Notes under the pieces: model-generated | The model's input: only the letters and a program-made list of their open reading frames with translations | What the model was told of the DNA's origin: nothing | Databases searched by the model: none | DNA from: Caryophanales bacterium | Lineage (GTDB): Bacteria; Bacillota; Bacilli; JARBTR01 | DNA length: 64,000 nt | Direction of reading: 5' to 3' | NCBI GenBank assembly: GCA_029240105.1 | Contig: JARBTR010000001.1 | Coordinates: 116,633 to 180,632, forward strand | Made by a program: the position numbers and the translations under genes | In this document: positions 30,100-40,355 of the stretch, piece after piece | Layout of the letters: each line of letters opens with the position of its first letter | Numbering within the stretch: position 1 is the first letter of the stretch

Positions 30100-30287
30100 T
30101 TCTAAAATGACTTAATGTTTAATGCAAATTAACCCCTAGAATTTAGAAATGTTCTAAAAAAATTAAGTTTTTGTTAATCAATAGGCTCAGTTAAAGTTAA
30201 ATGTTGATATAATTAGAATTTTTAATCAACATACATCTAATTTTGTTGATAATTAGAGAAAATGAGCCAAAAACATATATGTTTTTT

Positions 30288-30339
30288 CCCGTGGTGAGAA
30301 GGTCTAAGTGAGACCTTAGGCTCACAGACCGACCACAGG
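30288..30339 (+). repeat. Palindromic intergenic repeat family 2, copy C (core only)
   Basis: CCCGTGGTgagaaGGTCTaaGTGAGACCTTAGGCTCACaGACCgACCACAGG. Confidence 0.75.
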
Positions 30340-30438
30340 AATTTCTGCCATTTTGTCAATTAACAACTTGGAATTCTGTTTGATTAAGAAAATGATTAAA
30401 GTTTTAAAATTAGCGTTATATCCCAAATGTAGTTGCAG

Positions 30439-30468
30439 TTGAGGTATTGCGCTATTTTTCTGTATAAT
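30439..30468 (+). promoter_or_regulatory. SigA-type promoter for rimM-trmD
   Basis: TTGAGG-N18-TATAAT about 35 nt upstream of rimM. Confidence 0.6.
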
Positions 30469-30501
30469 AGGAAAGTTAATATACAGAAATGAGGACATTA
30501 C

Positions 30502-31017
30502 ATGGATTGGTACAATGTTGGGAAGATAGTTAACACACATGGAATTCGCGGGGAAGTGCGCGTGCTTTCGATTACGGATTTTCCGGAGGAACGCTTTGTG
30601 AAAGGCGAAAAAGTTGCGGCTTTTATGCCTGGAAAGAAGGAGCCTGTTACTTTTACAATCAAATCTGTTAGACCACATAAGCAATTTTATTTGTTAACCT
30701 TTGAAGGCTACGAGGACATCAATCTCGTAGAGAAATTTAAAGGTGCTGAGTTGAAAATATCTGAAGATCAACTGTTTGAGTTAGATGAAGATGAGTTCTA
30801 CTATCATGAAATTATTGGCTGTGAAGTATTCAACGAAAAAGAGACTTTAATTGGTACTATTACAGAGATTTTAACACCTGGTGCGAATGATGTTTGGGTT
30901 GTTAGAACACCAAATAAGAAGGAAGTTTTAATTCCTTATATCGAATCAGTTGTTAAGATTATTAATATTGACGAGAAGAAAATTGTGATAGAAGAGATGG
31001 AAGGATTATTCGATTAA
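30502..31017 (+). CDS. rimM: Ribosome maturation factor RimM
   Basis: [27 protein letters not shown]. Confidence 0.97.
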   Translation: MDWYNVGKIVNTHGIRGEVRVLSITDFPEERFVKGEKVAAFMPGKKEPVTFTIKSVRPHKQFYLLTFEGYEDINLVEKFKGAELKISEDQLFELDEDEFYYHEIIGCEVFNEKETLIGTITEILTPGANDVWVVRTPNKKEVLIPYIESVVKIINIDEKKIVIEEMEGLFD

Positions 31018-31763
31018 TGAAAATTGATGTACTTACACTTTTTCCAGAAATGTTTGAGGGTGTGCTCGGATCTTCAATTTTAAAACGAGCAAAGGAAATG
31101 GATGCGGCAGATTATCGCGTTATAAATTTCCGAGAATACTCAACACATAAAGTGAAGCAAGTGGACGATTACCCTTATGGTGGTGGCGCAGGCATGGTCT
31201 TGCAACCACAACCCATTTTTGATGCGGTAGATGCCGTTCGAGGTGAGGGTGGAAAACCACACGTAATTCTGATGTGTCCACAAGGTGAAAGACTAACACA
31301 GAGAAAAGCAGAAGAACTTGCAAACAAAGAGCATCTGGTGTTTATTTGCGGCCATTATGAAGGTTATGATGAGCGCATTCGTGAGCATTTGGTCGATGAG
31401 GAAATTTCAATCGGGGATTACGTTTTGACTGGCGGGGAATTAGGTGCCATGGTAGTTATTGATGCTGTTGTTCGTTTGTTACCAGGCGTACTTGGTAATA
31501 ATGACTCTCCGGTATTAGACTCACATTCAACTGGGTTTCTTGAACATCCACATTATACGCGTCCAGCCGATTTTCGTGGAATGACGGTACCAGACGTTTT
31601 GGTGTCTGGTCACCATAAAAACATCGAAGAATGGCGTAAAAAGGAGTCCCTGAAACGAACCTATTTACGAAGACCTGACATGCTTGAAAATGCTGTTCTA
31701 AACAAGCAAGAGCTTAAATGGCTAGACGAAATTAAAGCAGAGTTAGAATCTGAGAATTTTTAA
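31017..31763 (+). CDS. trmD: tRNA (guanine-N1)-methyltransferase TrmD
   Basis: [28 protein letters not shown]. Confidence 0.98.
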   Translation: MKIDVLTLFPEMFEGVLGSSILKRAKEMDAADYRVINFREYSTHKVKQVDDYPYGGGAGMVLQPQPIFDAVDAVRGEGGKPHVILMCPQGERLTQRKAEELANKEHLVFICGHYEGYDERIREHLVDEEISIGDYVLTGGELGAMVVIDAVVRLLPGVLGNNDSPVLDSHSTGFLEHPHYTRPADFRGMTVPDVLVSGHHKNIEEWRKKESLKRTYLRRPDMLENAVLNKQELKWLDEIKAELESENF

Positions 31764-31773
31764 TAAATTTACA

Positions 31774-31808
31774 AATCGTACGACTATTTTAGGAGTGCGA
31801 TTTTTTAT
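31774..31808 (+). terminator. Rho-independent terminator after trmD
   Basis: AATCGTACgactattttagGaGTGCGATTTTTT. Confidence 0.7.
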
Positions 31809-31867
31809 ATTATGATAAGATGGTATTGGTAAACTTAGTAAAATGATAGATAAAAGGGAGCGATTGT

Positions 31868-32644
31868 ATGATGTTCAAATTTCAAAAGTGTAATTGGGTA
31901 GAAATAAAAGAAATTGCTACTACATACTATTCTGAAAATAATGTCCTAATTGAGTCCTATTTTGAAGATCATTTACTAGGTAGTAAACACTATCAAATTT
32001 TATCAGAAGGTAAAATAATAGGGTGTTTTGCTATACATAAAGAAACGATGATTGTGATGTTCAATGTGATAGAGGAGTTCCGGAATCAATCTCAAGTAAT
32101 TTTTGCTGAAGTAAAAAAGATGGAGCAGGTTACTTGTGCGATGGTACCAACAGGTGATGAGTTTTTTCTCAGTCATTGTATAGATAATTTTGCTAGGCTA
32201 GAAAAGCAAGCGTACTTCGCGATTTATACAGATAAAATAATGGACAAGCCGTTCATACAAATGCAGTTTAGTTTGGCGGATGTGCAAAAAGACAGAGACA
32301 TATTAAAATTGAGTAAGGACTTTTTGGATTCAGAAATTGTTAAAATTGAGAATGGGAACGAGAATGAGTCCATTTACATAGTGAAACTTGATGAAGAAGT
32401 GGTTGGTTTCGGAGTGATTGAATACAGTTCATTCCTGAATTATGCGAGCATTGGTATGTATGTTTGCGAAGAGTTTAGAGGTCGAGGAATCGCACGAAGC
32501 ATCCTTCATCAATTGAAATTAATCGTTCAAGATAAGGGTTCTATTGCAGTATCTGGTTGTTGGTATTACAATCATAATTCAAAGAAGAGTATGGAAAGTG
32601 CAGGCGCATACTCAAAAACACGATTGTTGAAATTTCATTTTTAA
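31868..32644 (+). CDS. GNAT family N-acetyltransferase
   Basis: ASIGMYVCEEFRGRGIARSILHQLK acetyl-CoA binding motif. Confidence 0.85.
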   Translation: MMFKFQKCNWVEIKEIATTYYSENNVLIESYFEDHLLGSKHYQILSEGKIIGCFAIHKETMIVMFNVIEEFRNQSQVIFAEVKKMEQVTCAMVPTGDEFFLSHCIDNFARLEKQAYFAIYTDKIMDKPFIQMQFSLADVQKDRDILKLSKDFLDSEIVKIENGNENESIYIVKLDEEVVGFGVIEYSSFLNYASIGMYVCEEFRGRGIARSILHQLKLIVQDKGSIAVSGCWYYNHNSKKSMESAGAYSKTRLLKFHF

Positions 32645-32668
32645 AACATAAGAAAAATAGAGGTTATT

Positions 32669-32938
32669 ATGGCGATAATTAAGGGATTTTTTGTAGATGT
32701 TTTTTTTGATACGTTAATGGGAATGTTGTATTGGTTTGCAAATAAAAAGAAAATAAACAAGCTTGTAAGGGTATTTGTGTATTCGATTACACTGCTACCT
32801 TTATCATATTTTTTTGTATACTGCATCTTAACAAATTTTAATGTTGAAAGCGCATTAGACACTGTCATGCTATATTTCTTTACGATACTTACTTTAATTG
32901 CATATCTTTATTCATTTAAAATCATCTTTAAAAAGTAA
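32669..32938 (+). CDS. Small hypothetical membrane protein (paralogue of next ORF)
   Basis: KKINKLVRVFVYSITLLPL...IAYLYSFKIIFKK; SD upstream. Confidence 0.6.
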   Translation: MAIIKGFFVDVFFDTLMGMLYWFANKKKINKLVRVFVYSITLLPLSYFFVYCILTNFNVESALDTVMLYFFTILTLIAYLYSFKIIFKK

Positions 32939-32986
32939 ACTTTATTCTTTTAACAAAAGAAGAAACCTTGAAAGAAGGTTGAGAAA

Positions 32987-33280
32987 ATGTCCTTGTTTGA
33001 AATGTTTATTGATTTTATGGATTTTTTGATAGATATAATCGAAGGGATATTTTGGTTAGCTGAGAAAAAGAAAATAAATAAGTTCGCAAGTGTTATTGTT
33101 TATTCAATAGCACTTTTACCTATTATTATGGGCATGGGATACTTTAGCATTAAAAATTTTCTTGCTCATGATATTTTTGAAGCTTTAATGCTAAGTTTAA
33201 TTGGATTCATCGCAATAATAATTTATTTATATGCCCTTAAAATAATCTTTTCAAGAGATCAGGTTATAACCATTCAATAA
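32987..33280 (+). CDS. Small hypothetical membrane protein (paralogue of previous ORF)
   Basis: KKINKFASVIVYSIALLPI...IIYLYALKIIFSR; SD gaaggttgag. Confidence 0.6.
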   Translation: MSLFEMFIDFMDFLIDIIEGIFWLAEKKKINKFASVIVYSIALLPIIMGMGYFSIKNFLAHDIFEALMLSLIGFIAIIIYLYALKIIFSRDQVITIQ

Positions 33281-33299
33281 ATTGTAAAGTAGGGTTTAT

Positions 33300-34529
33300 T
33301 TGAAAAGAAAAGCAAACGAAAACATAAAGGCCGACGGAGATAAAATGACAAGTAAGCTTTTTTATGAAGATCAGTATTTAAAGAAAACAGTAGCTCATGT
33401 AGTAGAGAAAACCAAAAAAGGTGATACCTATATATACAAATTGGACCAAACAATTTTCTATCCGGAAGGTGGCGGTCAGCCGTCTGACAGAGGGTGGATG
33501 AATGGGTTTGAAGTGTTGGATGTCTATGAACATGATAATGAAATTTTCCATGTTATAAAAGAAGATATTGAAGCAAAACAAGTAGAGTTAAAGTTGGATT
33601 GGGATTTCAGATTTCAGGCAATGCAGGGGCATTTGGCGCAACATTTGTTATCTGCTATTATCGAACGGAAATATGAAATGCCAACCATGAGCCATCATTA
33701 CGGAAAAATTTCAACTGTAGATGTGAAGGGTGAAGTTGCAAATCTCGATCTTGTACAAGTTGAAAATTTGTGTAACGAGTCCATTCGAAATGCGTGTAAA
33801 GTTAGTTTTCTTTTTCCAACAGAAGAAGAGTTAGCATCAATGAATTTGATTGATGAAGTTAAGGTAACAGAGAATATCCGTGTTGTGCATATTGAGGACA
33901 TTGATAACAACCCTTGTGGTGGCTTGCATTGCGGCAATTTAGCTGAACTGCAACTCTTAAAAATTTTATCCGTTGAAACGATCAAAGGGGGTATGCGTAT
34001 TTCCTTTGTTTCAGGACATAGAGCACTAGCTGATTACGATATGAAACATAAACAAGTATCTAGTATTTCTCAGAAGATCTCTCAAACTGCAAACGAAATA
34101 AGTTCTGGAGTAGAGAATTTGCTTGAAAGAATGAAAGTGCTTGAGGAAACAGTAGAAAAGTGTAAAACAGAAAGAAACATTAACAAGGTTGAAGAGTTAA
34201 AATCCAGCAGCCCAAGCAAGGTCATAAATGTAGTTCTTTCTGATTTTGATACGAAGGATGCAACGTATATTTGCAACCAGTTCGTTTATGATTCAGGCTA
34301 TTTTGGCTTTATTGGATGTGCCCTTGATGATCGAACCCATTTCTTTATATTTAAGTCAAAAGATGTAAGCATAAACCTTCGTCCAACTTTTATGGATATC
34401 TGCTCGAAGTATAGTTTGCGTGGTGGTGGGAATGACAATTTATTGCAGGCAGGGAGCAAGGAACCTCTTCCACTTCATGAGATTAATGAATTAATCACTT
34501 TGAAATTCGAAGAAATACTTAGTAAGTAG
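33300..34529 (+). CDS. Alanyl-tRNA editing protein (AlaX-L type, DHHA1-like C-terminus)
   Basis: FYPEGGGQPSDRG; HLAQHLLSAI; NPCGGLHCGN; C-terminal LRGGGNDNLLQAGS. Confidence 0.9.
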   Translation: MKRKANENIKADGDKMTSKLFYEDQYLKKTVAHVVEKTKKGDTYIYKLDQTIFYPEGGGQPSDRGWMNGFEVLDVYEHDNEIFHVIKEDIEAKQVELKLDWDFRFQAMQGHLAQHLLSAIIERKYEMPTMSHHYGKISTVDVKGEVANLDLVQVENLCNESIRNACKVSFLFPTEEELASMNLIDEVKVTENIRVVHIEDIDNNPCGGLHCGNLAELQLLKILSVETIKGGMRISFVSGHRALADYDMKHKQVSSISQKISQTANEISSGVENLLERMKVLEETVEKCKTERNINKVEELKSSSPSKVINVVLSDFDTKDATYICNQFVYDSGYFGFIGCALDDRTHFFIFKSKDVSINLRPTFMDICSKYSLRGGGNDNLLQAGSKEPLPLHEINELITLKFEEILSK

Positions 34530-34603
34530 TTTTCCTATTATGTAAGAAGCGAAAAAGAAAGACAAAATAAATGTACTAAAAACCCAAATTTTTATAGATT
34601 TAA

Positions 34604-34641
34604 CAAAAGTCCCCTTTGAAAAAAGGGATTTTTTTTGTTAA
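34604..34641 (+). terminator. Rho-independent terminator
   Basis: AACAAAAGTCCCcTTTgaaaAAAgGGGATTTTTTTTGTT-type hairpin with T tract. Confidence 0.75.
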
Positions 34642-34738
34642 AGAGATAAAAATAAAAAGGAAAAATTTTCAGTTTTTTTGAAAAGTTTATGTTAAAATGT
34701 GCTTTGTGTGTGTTTTTAATAAAAGAAAGTGGTGTGAA

Positions 34739-36559
34739 ATGGCTTCATTAAAACGATTTTTAATAGGACGTCCAATGAAATCAGATGAATTGGGCGAACA
34801 AAAATTATCAAAATTAAAAGGCTTGGCCATTCTGTCTTCTGATGCATTATCATCAGTTGCTTACGGTACGGAACAAATACTAATCGTTCTAGCAACAATA
34901 GGTGTTGCTTCCTTTTGGTACAGCATACCAATAGCTTTATGTATTTTGATTCTTCTATTTGCGCTTATTCTATCGTACCGTCAAATAATTTTTGCCTATC
35001 CAAATGGTGGGGGAGCATACATGGTTTCGAAAGAAAACATGGGTGTAAATTTTGGTTTAGTAGCTGGTGGATCCTTATTAGTTGATTACATATTGACTGT
35101 TGCTGTTTCCGTTTCAGCGGGAGCAGACGCATTAACGTCTGCATTCCCAGGTATGCATGATTATACAGTAGCTATTGCTGTTTTCTTTGTTGTTATTATT
35201 ACAATTATGAATTTGCGTGGATTAACGGAATCGGCAACGATTCTAATGTTTCCTGTTTATTTATTCGTTATTTGTTTTATTATCATGTTGATCGTTGGTT
35301 TATATAGGGTAGTTACAGGAGATATTCCATATACTTTACAAACTGACTTTGGAGCGCCAGTAGCCGGTATTTCTTTATTTATACTTTTAAAGGCTTTTGC
35401 TTCTGGTACATCTGCGTTAACAGGCGTTGAGGCGATTTCCAATGCTATTCCAAATTTTAAAGATCCTGCTCCAAAAAATGCTGCCAAAACCTTAGTAATT
35501 ATGGGTGGAATGTTAGCAACACTATTTGTAGGAATTACTTTTCTATCATATTACTATGGTGTTGGTCCAAAAGAGAAAGAGACGATTGTCTCTCAGATTG
35601 CTTCCATAACATTTGGTAGAAATATCATGTACTATCTCATTCAAGGGACAACTACTGTTATCCTTATTCTTGCTGCAAATACAGGTTTCTCAGCTTTCCC
35701 TCAATTAGCTTTTAATTTAGCGAAGGATGGGTTTATTCCAAGAAAATTTACAGTTCGTGGGGATCGCCTAGGTTATTCAAACGGTATCATTGTTCTAGGT
35801 ATCGCATCAATTGTTCTAATTTACCTTTTTAATGGAAAAACAGAACAATTGATTCCGTTATATGCAGTAGGTGTTTTTATCCCATTTACGCTATCTCAAA
35901 CGGGGATGACTATTAAGTGGTTTAAAGAAAAATCAAATGGCTGGATCCCAAAAATGCTAACAAATCTTTTTGGGGCAATTATTTCTTTCATAGTTCTTAG
36001 CATATTTTTTATCACAAAATTTGAAAAAGTATGGTTTGTATTAGTTTTCTTGCCAGTAATCGTTTATTTCTTTCATCAGATTAAAAAACATTATGATTCT
36101 GTTGCTGTTCAACTTCGTATAAATCCCGAAGAAAGAATTAGCCCTTATGAAGGAAATGTCATTGTAGTACCTGTTGCAGGAATCACAAAAGTTGTTGAGA
36201 AGTCTGTTAACTATGCTAAGTCTATTACGGATCAAGTGTATGCTGTTTACGTTGCATTTGATCGAGAAGAAGAAAAACGATTTGAGGAAAAATGGAAAAA
36301 ATATTATCCAGATGTTCGACTCGTTACGTTGCAGTCAAAGTATAGAAGCTTAGTGACACCACTGATGAAATTTATTTCAACGATTGAAAACAAAGCGGAA
36401 GACACCAATTACCAAGTAACTGTTTTGATTCCACAATTTGTTACAAAGAGAACATGGCATCATTTCTTACACAATCAATCTAGTTTGTTGATTAGAGCCT
36501 ATCTAATCTTTAAAAAAGATGTCATAGTCACAACTGTTCCATATCATTTTAATGAATAG
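34739..36559 (+). CDS. kimA: APC superfamily permease, KimA (YdaO)-like potassium importer
   Basis: LKRFLIGRPMKSDELGEQKLSKLKGLAILSSDALSSVAYGTEQIL; ~607 aa with C-terminal cytosolic domain. Confidence 0.85.
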   Translation: MASLKRFLIGRPMKSDELGEQKLSKLKGLAILSSDALSSVAYGTEQILIVLATIGVASFWYSIPIALCILILLFALILSYRQIIFAYPNGGGAYMVSKENMGVNFGLVAGGSLLVDYILTVAVSVSAGADALTSAFPGMHDYTVAIAVFFVVIITIMNLRGLTESATILMFPVYLFVICFIIMLIVGLYRVVTGDIPYTLQTDFGAPVAGISLFILLKAFASGTSALTGVEAISNAIPNFKDPAPKNAAKTLVIMGGMLATLFVGITFLSYYYGVGPKEKETIVSQIASITFGRNIMYYLIQGTTTVILILAANTGFSAFPQLAFNLAKDGFIPRKFTVRGDRLGYSNGIIVLGIASIVLIYLFNGKTEQLIPLYAVGVFIPFTLSQTGMTIKWFKEKSNGWIPKMLTNLFGAIISFIVLSIFFITKFEKVWFVLVFLPVIVYFFHQIKKHYDSVAVQLRINPEERISPYEGNVIVVPVAGITKVVEKSVNYAKSITDQVYAVYVAFDREEEKRFEEKWKKYYPDVRLVTLQSKYRSLVTPLMKFISTIENKAEDTNYQVTVLIPQFVTKRTWHHFLHNQSSLLIRAYLIFKKDVIVTTVPYHFNE

Positions 36560-36585
36560 CCTTAATTATTCATTTCTTGTAGATA

Positions 36586-36624
36586 TAAAAATACCCGACG
36601 AAATTTCAGTCGGGTATTTTTATA
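36586..36624. terminator. Bidirectional terminator between kimA and spo0M
   Basis: AAAAATACCCGACgaaatttcaGTCGGGTATTTTT. Confidence 0.9.
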
Positions 36625-36651
36625 CAATGGGGAAGGTTGTTTATTAATTGA

Positions 36652-37419
36652 TTAACTAAAGCGTCTGATTGTTTCAAGTAATCTATTTTGAACGATTTGC
36701 TTATTTAAAACTTCATCAGTGGTAAATGTTACTCTTGTTAGCGTTTCATCTGTACCAAGTGATTCAGCGAATAAACCAGACAGCCCTCTTGCTCTGCGAT
36801 CTACTTGAAGACGAACGTTTACTGTACTGCCTTCAGCAATATAATTCACTTCTAACTCATCTAACTTACCTCTAAAAACACCACTATAAGGGACAAACTC
36901 GAATTCTTGTACAATTCGCCCATAAGAATTTTTGTTTTCACACTCGCGAAGTGTAAATCCTAAATCTTGTAAGGCTTCAATAACATTTCTTAAACCAGCA
37001 GAAGGGACTACTTGAATGCCATCCTTATCACCTGAATCGATTGCATCTTCAATATCTAGGTTTGTAAAAATCCAAACATGAGACTTATGTAGAGAAATTG
37101 GTGTATTTTGACCTAATACAAATGAAAATGGAATAGTCAATTCTTCATTTACTAAAATCTTTTTGTTAATAGGAACACGATGGCTTTGTATTTTTACATT
37201 ACTGAAATAAGTTCGATCATCTTTTTCAACTTCATAGTCTGTAAAGACATTCAAATGTACAGAATCTAACTCTTGTTCTACAGTGCCGCCCTTGATGAAT
37301 AGTTCTCCTTTAATAACTTCTCCAGGTTGAAATTCACTTTTTTCCAGACGTGTATCGATTTTTGTACCACCTACACCTAAAACTTGAGCAAATACTTTCT
37401 TAAAAAAACTCATCTTCAT
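36652..37419 (-). CDS. spo0M: Sporulation-control protein Spo0M
   Basis: FFKKVFAQVLGVGGTKIDTRLEKSEFQPGEVIKGELFIKGG. Confidence 0.92.
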   Translation of the reverse strand: MKMSFFKKVFAQVLGVGGTKIDTRLEKSEFQPGEVIKGELFIKGGTVEQELDSVHLNVFTDYEVEKDDRTYFSNVKIQSHRVPINKKILVNEELTIPFSFVLGQNTPISLHKSHVWIFTNLDIEDAIDSGDKDGIQVVPSAGLRNVIEALQDLGFTLRECENKNSYGRIVQEFEFVPYSGVFRGKLDELEVNYIAEGSTVNVRLQVDRRARGLSGLFAESLGTDETLTRVTFTTDEVLNKQIVQNRLLETIRRFS

Positions 37420-37733
37420 TCTCCTATCTTTTTGTTTAAAATTTTGACTGATACTCTAGCTTTGTGTATCACGATATGAACAGTATATCAAAACTCTTAT
37501 ATCAATTATGTTCTATCGAATATGTAACTTTTAATTTATATAGAAAAATCAGTCAATCATGACAAAAAAAGTTTTGTCAGTTTTTTATACGATTTTGTTT
37601 GTAAAAGGTTTCTAAAAAATGTTTTTGAAGGTTTTCATGTATTTAAAAAACATTTTCCAAACTTAGCAAACTATAGTATGAATGCCGTTTCTTCCTTTTT
37701 TAATCTGACATAGGATAGGGTTTGAGGGGGTGA

Positions 37734-38351
37734 ATGATTATGGATAAAAAGAAATATTGTTATCGTCCAGATGGTTGGACATGGAGATATGAATCATTTT
37801 TGCAGCATGCTATATGTTGTGCTTTAGAAAAACAGCATCGTTGTTGTAAACAAGGACCTCCAGGACCTCCAGGACCACAAGGACCACAAGGGCCACAAGG
37901 ACCAGAAGGACCACAGGGACCAGCTGGAGTGACAACAGCTGCTTATTTTTACAATATTGGTGAACAGACTGTTGCTAGAAATGGGGGAACTGTCCAGTTT
38001 AATCAAACTCCGATACCAAGCCCATTACCTTCAGGTATAACCTTTACCTCACCAGATACAATTGTTTTAGCAGAGAGTGGGCTTTATGAAGTAACCTATT
38101 ATTTGTTGCCGCAAACTGCTAATACTACATTTGCATTATTTTTGGGAACAAATGAGCTCCCAGGAACCCGCTACACATCTACATCAGGTTCTGGAACCGT
38201 ATATGGCCAGGCATTAATTGAAATTCCTGAATTGACAACACCTGCATCCATTACATTAAGAAATGTTGACACACAGCAAGATGCACAAATTGATGATGGT
38301 TCATTAGCAAATACAGTTAGTGCTTCGTTGTTAATTAAAAGGCTAAGCTAA
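37734..38351 (+). CDS. Collagen-like, BclA-type exosporium/spore-surface protein
   Basis: [25 protein letters not shown] (eight G-X-Y triplets) followed by BclA-CTD-like domain. Confidence 0.85.
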   Translation: MIMDKKKYCYRPDGWTWRYESFLQHAICCALEKQHRCCKQGPPGPPGPQGPQGPQGPEGPQGPAGVTTAAYFYNIGEQTVARNGGTVQFNQTPIPSPLPSGITFTSPDTIVLAESGLYEVTYYLLPQTANTTFALFLGTNELPGTRYTSTSGSGTVYGQALIEIPELTTPASITLRNVDTQQDAQIDDGSLANTVSASLLIKRLS

Positions 38352-38569
38352 ACAAAAAAAATCTGATATTTTATAAAATTAGTGAAGGCAGATACCGAAA
38401 AATATCTGTCTTTTTTTTATTGACATTTTCTGTATGAAGATATATAGGTACTTGTTTTAATAATAATTTAGTGGATTTATTAGAATAAATAAAAACTTTT
38501 CTGAGAAAGTGTTAAAATAGTACATTATCTTGTGAAGCCTATTTATATATACATATTGGGAGTTAAACC

Positions 38570-39712
38570 ATGTTTGTTTTTTTTATAATAATATTCCTTT
38601 CTCTATTCAGTACCATCAATTTTTACCTTGGGAGTCGTATTCTTTTCTGGCTACATTTAATGGAACCAACACTACATACAGGGGTGTTTTGGCTGTTCTT
38701 TAGTGTATTTACTGTTGTAGCGTTTTTTTCACAAGCCCTTCCATTTTCGAAATTCTCTATAAAACTAAAGATATTCGGCAATTATTGGATGGGTGTATTT
38801 ACATACTTACTTTTAACAGTGCTAGCTGTTGATACGGTTCGATTCATCCTAAAAGTCACGCAGATTCAGCCAGAATTTTTATCAACAAAAAATGGTGGAA
38901 TTGCTGTGGGATTATTTACTTTATTTGTCGTTGCTGGATTCGTTGGATATGGTCTATGGCGAGCGAAAGAAGTGAAAATCGTTTCCTACGATATCACAAT
39001 CGATAAACCTTCAGAATTGAGAGGGTTGAAAATTGCACTTGTTTCCGATTTACATCTTGGGAACATGATAGGCTACGAGCAAATGAAGGCAATGGTTGAA
39101 AAAATTAATGCCTTGAAACCAGATATGGTAGTCTTGGCAGGGGATGTTTTTGACGGAAGTTACGATGCAGTCGATGATCCGAAAGGGATAGCTGAATTAT
39201 ATCGATCAATCAATGCTACTTATGGTACGTATGCTGTTTTAGGGAATCATGACGCAGGTAGAACGTTTGGTAAAATGGTATCATTTTTTGAAGAGGCAGG
39301 GGTCAAACTCCTTCAAGACGAAAACATGTTGATAGATGATAAATTGACTGTCATCGGTCGAAAGGATCGAAGACCCATTGGAGAACAAGGTTCGAAAGTC
39401 AAACCGATTGAAGAACTTGTCCACGGTGTAGATTTTACGAAACCAGTCATTGTTCTGGATCATCAGCCAAATGGAATCAATGATGCTCGTCAAATCGAAG
39501 CCGACTTATTACTTTGTGGGCACACACATAAAGGTCAGATATCACCAGGAAATTTCATAACGAAAAAAGTGTTTGAAATCGATTACGGTCATCTGAAAAC
39601 AGGTCATTTAAATACAATTGTTTCCTCAGGTTATGGAACTTGGGGGCCACCGATGCGTATTGCAAGCCATTGTGAGGTTGTAGAAATAAACGTTCAGTTT
39701 CAGTCCGAATAA
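38570..39712 (+). CDS. Membrane-anchored metallophosphoesterase
   Basis: LVSDLHLGNM, LAGDVFDG, VLGNHDAG, LLCGHTHKGQ. Confidence 0.93.
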   Translation: MFVFFIIIFLSLFSTINFYLGSRILFWLHLMEPTLHTGVFWLFFSVFTVVAFFSQALPFSKFSIKLKIFGNYWMGVFTYLLLTVLAVDTVRFILKVTQIQPEFLSTKNGGIAVGLFTLFVVAGFVGYGLWRAKEVKIVSYDITIDKPSELRGLKIALVSDLHLGNMIGYEQMKAMVEKINALKPDMVVLAGDVFDGSYDAVDDPKGIAELYRSINATYGTYAVLGNHDAGRTFGKMVSFFEEAGVKLLQDENMLIDDKLTVIGRKDRRPIGEQGSKVKPIEELVHGVDFTKPVIVLDHQPNGINDARQIEADLLLCGHTHKGQISPGNFITKKVFEIDYGHLKTGHLNTIVSSGYGTWGPPMRIASHCEVVEINVQFQSE

Positions 39713-39742
39713 TCAGGAGTCAGAATAATTGGGGGGAGAAAA

Positions 39743-40222
39743 GTGGGATACATCTCCGAATTACGAAAGAGTATAGGTAGTAGACCAATTATAAGTGTTG
39801 GGGCAACGATACTTGTAGTAAATGAGAAAAGAGAAATTCTTTTTCAACATCGTTCAGATACATTTGATTGGGGTTTGCCTGGTGGTTCAATGGAATTAGG
39901 TGAAACTTTAGAAGAAGTTGCTTCTCGTGAACTGCAAGAGGAAACGGGACTTGTTGCGAATCAATTTGAGTTGATAGGTGTTTTTTCTGGTCCTCGATAT
40001 TATTTCAAATATCCAAACGGTGACGAAACTTATAGTGTGATTAACCTATTCCTCGCGAAAAATGTAAGTGGAACATTAGAAATGAATGACGGAGAGAGTC
40101 TTAACCTGAAGTATTTCAGTAAAAAAAATCTTCCAAAAAATATTGAAAAAAGAGCAAAAGAACTAATAGAAAATTTAGGAGACACATTGTGGGGCTTAGA
40201 CAGTTCTTTCGGTGTTATTTAA
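39743..40222 (+). CDS. NUDIX hydrolase
   Basis: GGSMELGETLEEVASRELQEETG Nudix box. Confidence 0.93.
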   Translation: MGYISELRKSIGSRPIISVGATILVVNEKREILFQHRSDTFDWGLPGGSMELGETLEEVASRELQEETGLVANQFELIGVFSGPRYYFKYPNGDETYSVINLFLAKNVSGTLEMNDGESLNLKYFSKKNLPKNIEKRAKELIENLGDTLWGLDSSFGVI

Positions 40223-40256
40223 TAAAACAGCAGGTTTCACTTTAATAAGATTAATT

Positions 40257-40284
40257 AGGGACCAAATCTGTGGTCCTTTTTTGG
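40257..40284 (+). terminator. Rho-independent terminator after NUDIX gene
   Basis: AGGGACCaaatctgtGGTCCTTTTTT. Confidence 0.8.
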
Positions 40285-40317
40285 ATGTGAACAACTTTAT
40301 TTAACTAGCAAATAAGA

Positions 40318-40355
40318 AAAAAATCTCACATTTCTGTAAAATTGTGAGATTTTTT
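40318..40355 (-). terminator. Terminator of class V aminotransferase gene (overlaps its stop codon)
   Basis: AAAAATCTCACAtttctgtaaaatTGTGAGATTTTTT. Confidence 0.85.
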
